The notes under the pieces: model-generated
The model's input: only the letters and a program-made list of their open reading frames with translations
The model's database searches: none
What the model was told of the DNA's origin: nothing
Assembly (NCBI RefSeq): GCF_003265705.1
Contig: NW_020312817.1
Span: forward strand, 29,711,324-29,775,323
Source of the DNA: Callorhinus ursinus
Taxonomy: Eukaryota; Chordata; Mammalia; Carnivora; Otariidae
Direction of reading: 5' to 3'
DNA: 64,000 bases
Position numbers and translations under genes: made by a program
Shown: one piece after another, positions 60,105-64,000 of the stretch
How the letters are laid out: the number at the start of each line of letters is the position of its first letter
How positions within the stretch are numbered: the first letter of the stretch is position 1

Positions 60105-60260
60105 TAAATGCCTCACACACACTCTCATTTGATCCTCAGAGTGCTTTTACACAGAAGGTCCTATTTGTAACCCCATCTTACAGATGAGGAAAATAAGGCT
60201 TAGCATCTGAACCCAAGTGTGTCTGACTCAAAATGCCATACTCTAACCCCTTTACTCATT
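60105..60260 (-). mobile_element. MIR SINE fossil
   Basis: 'catttgatcctcagagtgct', 'ccccatcttacagatgagga' and 'tgtctgactcaaaatgccat' match antisense MIR. Confidence 0.7.
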
Positions 60261-63200
60261 ATCTCTTAATAAATGCACATTAAAGAGCCTACATTTTACA
60301 CATTATATCAAGAAAAGCTTTTCTACTCTATGACAGCTATTTACATTTTTTTCAGCCTCTTTGGGGAAAAGGTATAATTTTTGCTGCTTTACAGGCTTGT
60401 ATTAATTATTTGTTAAATCGCAAAATTAATTTTTACTTTTTGGAAACCCTTAAGGTAATACTTAGAGTCAATCTGAAGTAGGTGAGAATTTGGGTCTTTT
60501 AATATATACTTAAAGAATTATTAAACGCTGATCATGCTGATTATAACCACTATGAGATAAGAGGATACCCGTGGCCAGAAAGGTCAAGAATGAGTTTTCC
60601 AGGTCATTGGCTCTGCCCAGAACTGCCCTGGTGAATCACATTCCACATAGCCTCTCAGTGCTGAGCTAGCATCTATGTAGATCAAAGCCATGGCCAGAAT
60701 GGCTAATTCATGCGCTAAACCCACATGTCAAGATTTGTTAAACACATGTCCCTTTAGAAAAACTACCTAACTGAACTCACTGGGAGAAAAGTGGTAGAAT
60801 GAATTATTTGTCTAGATTCAGATTTAGATGTTTTAATTTACTGTTGTGAGGAGCAGCCATGCAATAAAAGCTATGGCACAGGAATAGCCTACCTGGGGGA
60901 AACGTGAGGGTCTGTGGCTGAAAGTCTTCAGGGAGAGACGTGTGAAGAAATTAGTGAGATTGATGAAGTGTTTCGTGGTATGTGATACAGAGGTTCATAA
61001 TGGATTGTCCCTCCAGTCTTCCCTAACCACACTGAATATGAATGCATTATTGAATGAATAAATCAGCAGCTTAATGATATAAAGGTTTTCAATGTATCAA
61101 CCCAGCTGTTCATTCTTAATCTCTCTGCTCTGTTTCCCCACCCTTCTTTTTTCCTCTCCTCACTCCTAATGAGGAATGTCTTATGACTACAGAAGCATAA
61201 TAACCCCCATGCTACCACCACCAGACATCTTTTTTCTTAGGGTGGAATACTAGCTAAGGAGCCTCACATATCCAAAAGCAAAATCCTGATTCTCTTTCCC
61301 TTTGTCTCTTTTCTCACCTCCAGTTCTACCCAACCAACCCCCGGAGAGCACCTACTGGACTTACCGCAATGACTGGCATTTATTATACAGCATCACTCTT
61401 CATACTTTTTATAATCCCATAAAAATTAGTAGTTTTTGGACAGTCATGGCATGACAAAGTTGGAATCCTGCTGCCTTCCCTCCCAGCTCTTACTTACATA
61501 AGGAAAGGAGAGAAAATGACAAACATTAACTAAAAAGATGCTTATAATATGATAGATACAGTGCCACTTATAAAAACACTACAACATATTACCTGGGTTA
61601 ATGTGAGACTCTCATATAAGGTTCATGGAGTTGTCACTCCTTGCCCTCCACATCCTTTACACAGTCAGTGGTTTCTATGTATTCTGCTTAGACCAAGCCA
61701 ACATGATTATATTTGAAATGTTCAGAGACAGAGAAACTGCTATTTAGCTACAATCTTTGATTTTCCTGGGATCTAGAAGCTCAATGACAAAAACTTGAAT
61801 TCTGTATCCCTCAGTTAAGCTATAGCCTTATACAGACATGTCTGAATAAAGAGGATAGACCTGCAAGGTCATAGCAGAAAAGAACATAAGGTCCCCAAAT
61901 AAAATCATTACAAGTGGCAAATGAGTTTAGGAAGACAGGACTTCATAGGAGTGCCTGGGCATTAGGAAGAACTAGTCGATGTTGGATGTGAATCTGCATA
62001 TATAAACCTATCCCTCATTTTTGTTATTACCTATGCCAGCTGTGAGGTAAAATTGAAGGGATTATAAAACTAGGGGCTTTAGCTCCTCTGCTATGGGATT
62101 ACCTTAATGAACAGAGTGGTGAGCAGCTAAGCTCTAAGAAAGGATATTATAGGAAACTTCCAAAGAAGTTCTAGCATTATGCAAGCATATCAAGTCCAAC
62201 CCTACAGAGACCCAAAGCATTATATCCAGTCCTTATACATCCATTACAAGCCTAGGCTTTATGGGGACTGGCAAATATTCTCAAGCCAAGCATGCCCTCT
62301 TGGCCCACACATTTCTGACTTTCAACTCTTTCTTTAATTTTGGCCCCTGTCAGTTTCCTTTATGCTTTTATGAGCACAGCTGTGCATTTAAAATGCTTGT
62401 TATATTTTATACTGCATTTCTAGCTCTTTCGTAGTGGGAGAATTTTTACCTCCCACTCTGAGTATTCCTAGAAATTTAAGTGTCTTCATCTTTTCAAAGA
62501 ACTCTTTCTAAAATAGATATGTATAAGGCTGCTGTTTAAAACAATGAATTCACTGAAATTTGGTGGGGTTTCAGTTACTTTGATATATTTTTGCCTGCTA
62601 CTATTCTCTGAGAACCCTAGCAGGCCTCCTCTGAAATTTGGAATCCATGGATGTAATTCCCTTTATTTAGTAGCAATATACAAGCACCCCCGGCTTAATA
62701 AAGTAATCAATTTCTACTTTTTGTAGGTTTCAGAGAAGGAGTTACTTGACCAATCAATCTCTTAATTTATTAAGGAATCCACCTCTCTCACTTTGCTCAT
62801 CCGCTGGCTTTCTTATCCCATCTTTAAGAGGATAAAATGAAATGACCTATATGGTTATATTTAAAACTCCCCTTTTACAGATATAATCTAGAGGCATGTG
62901 GTAGAAAGCGGTAGTGTATTGAGGACATTGTAAACATAAGGAAGAAGGGTACGAAAATGCTGGATGGGTTGTTATTAATATTAGCCTAGCACTGAGTCAA
63001 TTTCCCAAATTCCAGTTGTATCTTGATAGAGTTTCTCCAGGCATGTAAACTATTCCCTGGGTGCAAACTAAACACTTCCAAAGCTATATTCACTTTCTTA
63101 GGCTTCTGTGGAAGTAAATTCATTAAATTGGACATTCCCACTGGACTGAAAGACCGAACGCAGTTTCTTCAAGTGCTCTTTAAGTAAAGGAAAGATGACT

Positions 63201-63706
63201 TTTAAAAAAGTCTATTGATTTGGCAACCATTCTGAATCCATTTACAGAAAGAATAAGCACAGGGCCCCTTTGTCTGCTGAATATCCCACTCTGGCTCCAG
63301 ATTTCTAAGCTACAGTCATACCTCTTGAGAAGATAAGCCTGGGTAACAAGTTTTAAAAAAGAATCTGATGGTATGGAGCAAGATGTTATTTGGCTATCTC
63401 TCTTCTTTTCCTGTGTAAAACCAACAATGGAATGAAGCCTGGACAGAGCACAGGGAAGTTGGAAAATAGGGACACAGACAAGTTATGAGGAAGTTAGGAA
63501 AATACAGAGAAATAAGACCTTTGTGGGCTTCTGGGTTAGTTGCAAACTCATCAGTGAATAAGTAGGTCTAGCAATTAGGAGAATAAATATAAAGCCATCT
63601 CCTAATTGCAAATATATCTCTTTTGCAAACAGACATACAGGAGAGAAAGGAAAAGGTCACACAAGATCCTGAAAAGGAGGCAAAGACAGTAATAAAGAGA
63701 GTGGTA
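60261..63706. other. Non-coding, unassigned stretch
   Basis: No gene, RNA or clear repeat recognised. Frames are short. Confidence 0.5.
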
Positions 63707-63890
63707 GGGACACCTGGATGGCTCAGGGGGTTAAGCATCTGACTTCGGCTTGGATCATGATCTCAGGGTCCTGGGACTGAGCTCTGCGTTGGGCTCCATG
63801 CTCAGCACAAAGTCTACTCGGGATTCTCTCTCTCTCTCTCCCTCCACCCCTCCCCCTGCGCACTCTAAATAAATAAATAAAATCTTTAAA
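63707..63890 (+). mobile_element. SINEC: Carnivore SINE
   Basis: Head 'gggacacctggatggctcag', CT run at 63825-63843 and an AAATAAATAAATAAAATCTTT tail. Its head differs from the young type, indicating an older copy. Confidence 0.94.
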
Positions 63891-64000
63891 ATAAAACTAT
63901 TGAGGATTTAGCCTTACACTGAACTTCCTTTCAAAGTGCCTTTTGAAGACCTGCAGTGGGGAAATGATGAAGGCAGTACCAGAAATTTAGATTCTAAGAT

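Noticed and set aside
9345..63890. Regularly recurring ~190-bp similar segments as a CRISPR-like or regulatory array
   Set aside because: They are dispersed, lie in both orientations and are flanked by target-site duplications, which identifies them as SINE insertions.

Overview
The window is non-coding DNA from a mammal, most likely a caniform carnivoran. The main evidence is at least 17 copies of a short tRNA-derived SINE with the carnivore signature (a head reading GGGGCGCCTGGGTGGCTCAG, a CT-rich middle and an AAATAAATAAATAAAATCTTT tail), together with a LINE-1 lineage of carnivore type. I cannot name the species. I see no cellular protein-coding gene, tRNA, rRNA, CRISPR array or prokaryotic feature. 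Apart from one LINE-1, the open frames in the window are short and behave like chance or fossil frames.

Layout. 1-8030: an old LINE-1 tail split by a full-length, 7.0-kb younger LINE-1 (769-7779) with a 16-bp target-site duplication. The young element keeps a 5' UTR with a YY1-type site, an open ORF1, an ORF2 broken by three in-frame stops but no frameshift, and a G-rich 3' UTR. 8031-14425: an old reverse-strand LINE-1 fragment, three SINEs, MIR fossils and otherwise unassigned AT-rich DNA. 14426-17372: an unusual block bounded by an 85-bp perfect inverted repeat. It holds a GC-rich tandem repeat, a young SINE, a possible LTR and a LINE-1 tail interrupted by a 400-N assembly gap. 17373-27140: old LINE-1 pieces, SINEs, MIR and DNA-transposon-like fossils and microsatellites.

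27140-33130: two old LINE-1 copies in opposite orientation meeting 3' to 3', with four SINEs inserted. 33130-42600: an L2 fossil, an old reverse LINE-1, MIRs and a local tandem duplication. 42600-53375: mostly unassigned, with MIRs, one SINE and one short unexplained open frame. 53376-56235: an ancient LINE-type 3' UTR that has taken several later insertions, including a LINE-1 whose 5' side lies in a second 400-N gap. 56380-57400: an L2 3' end with a SINE inside. 57401-64000: largely unassigned, with one MIR and a final SINE.

The only genes that work together here are the LINE-1 pair: ORF1 (RNA chaperone) and ORF2 (endonuclease plus reverse transcriptase). The SINEs are non-autonomous and are known to depend on that kind of machinery. 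I did not find a previously undescribed gene system. The most unusual structures are the 85-bp inverted repeat and the near-identical local duplications. Subfamily names for the oldest repeats come from memory of consensus patterns and should be confirmed with a repeat-masking run.
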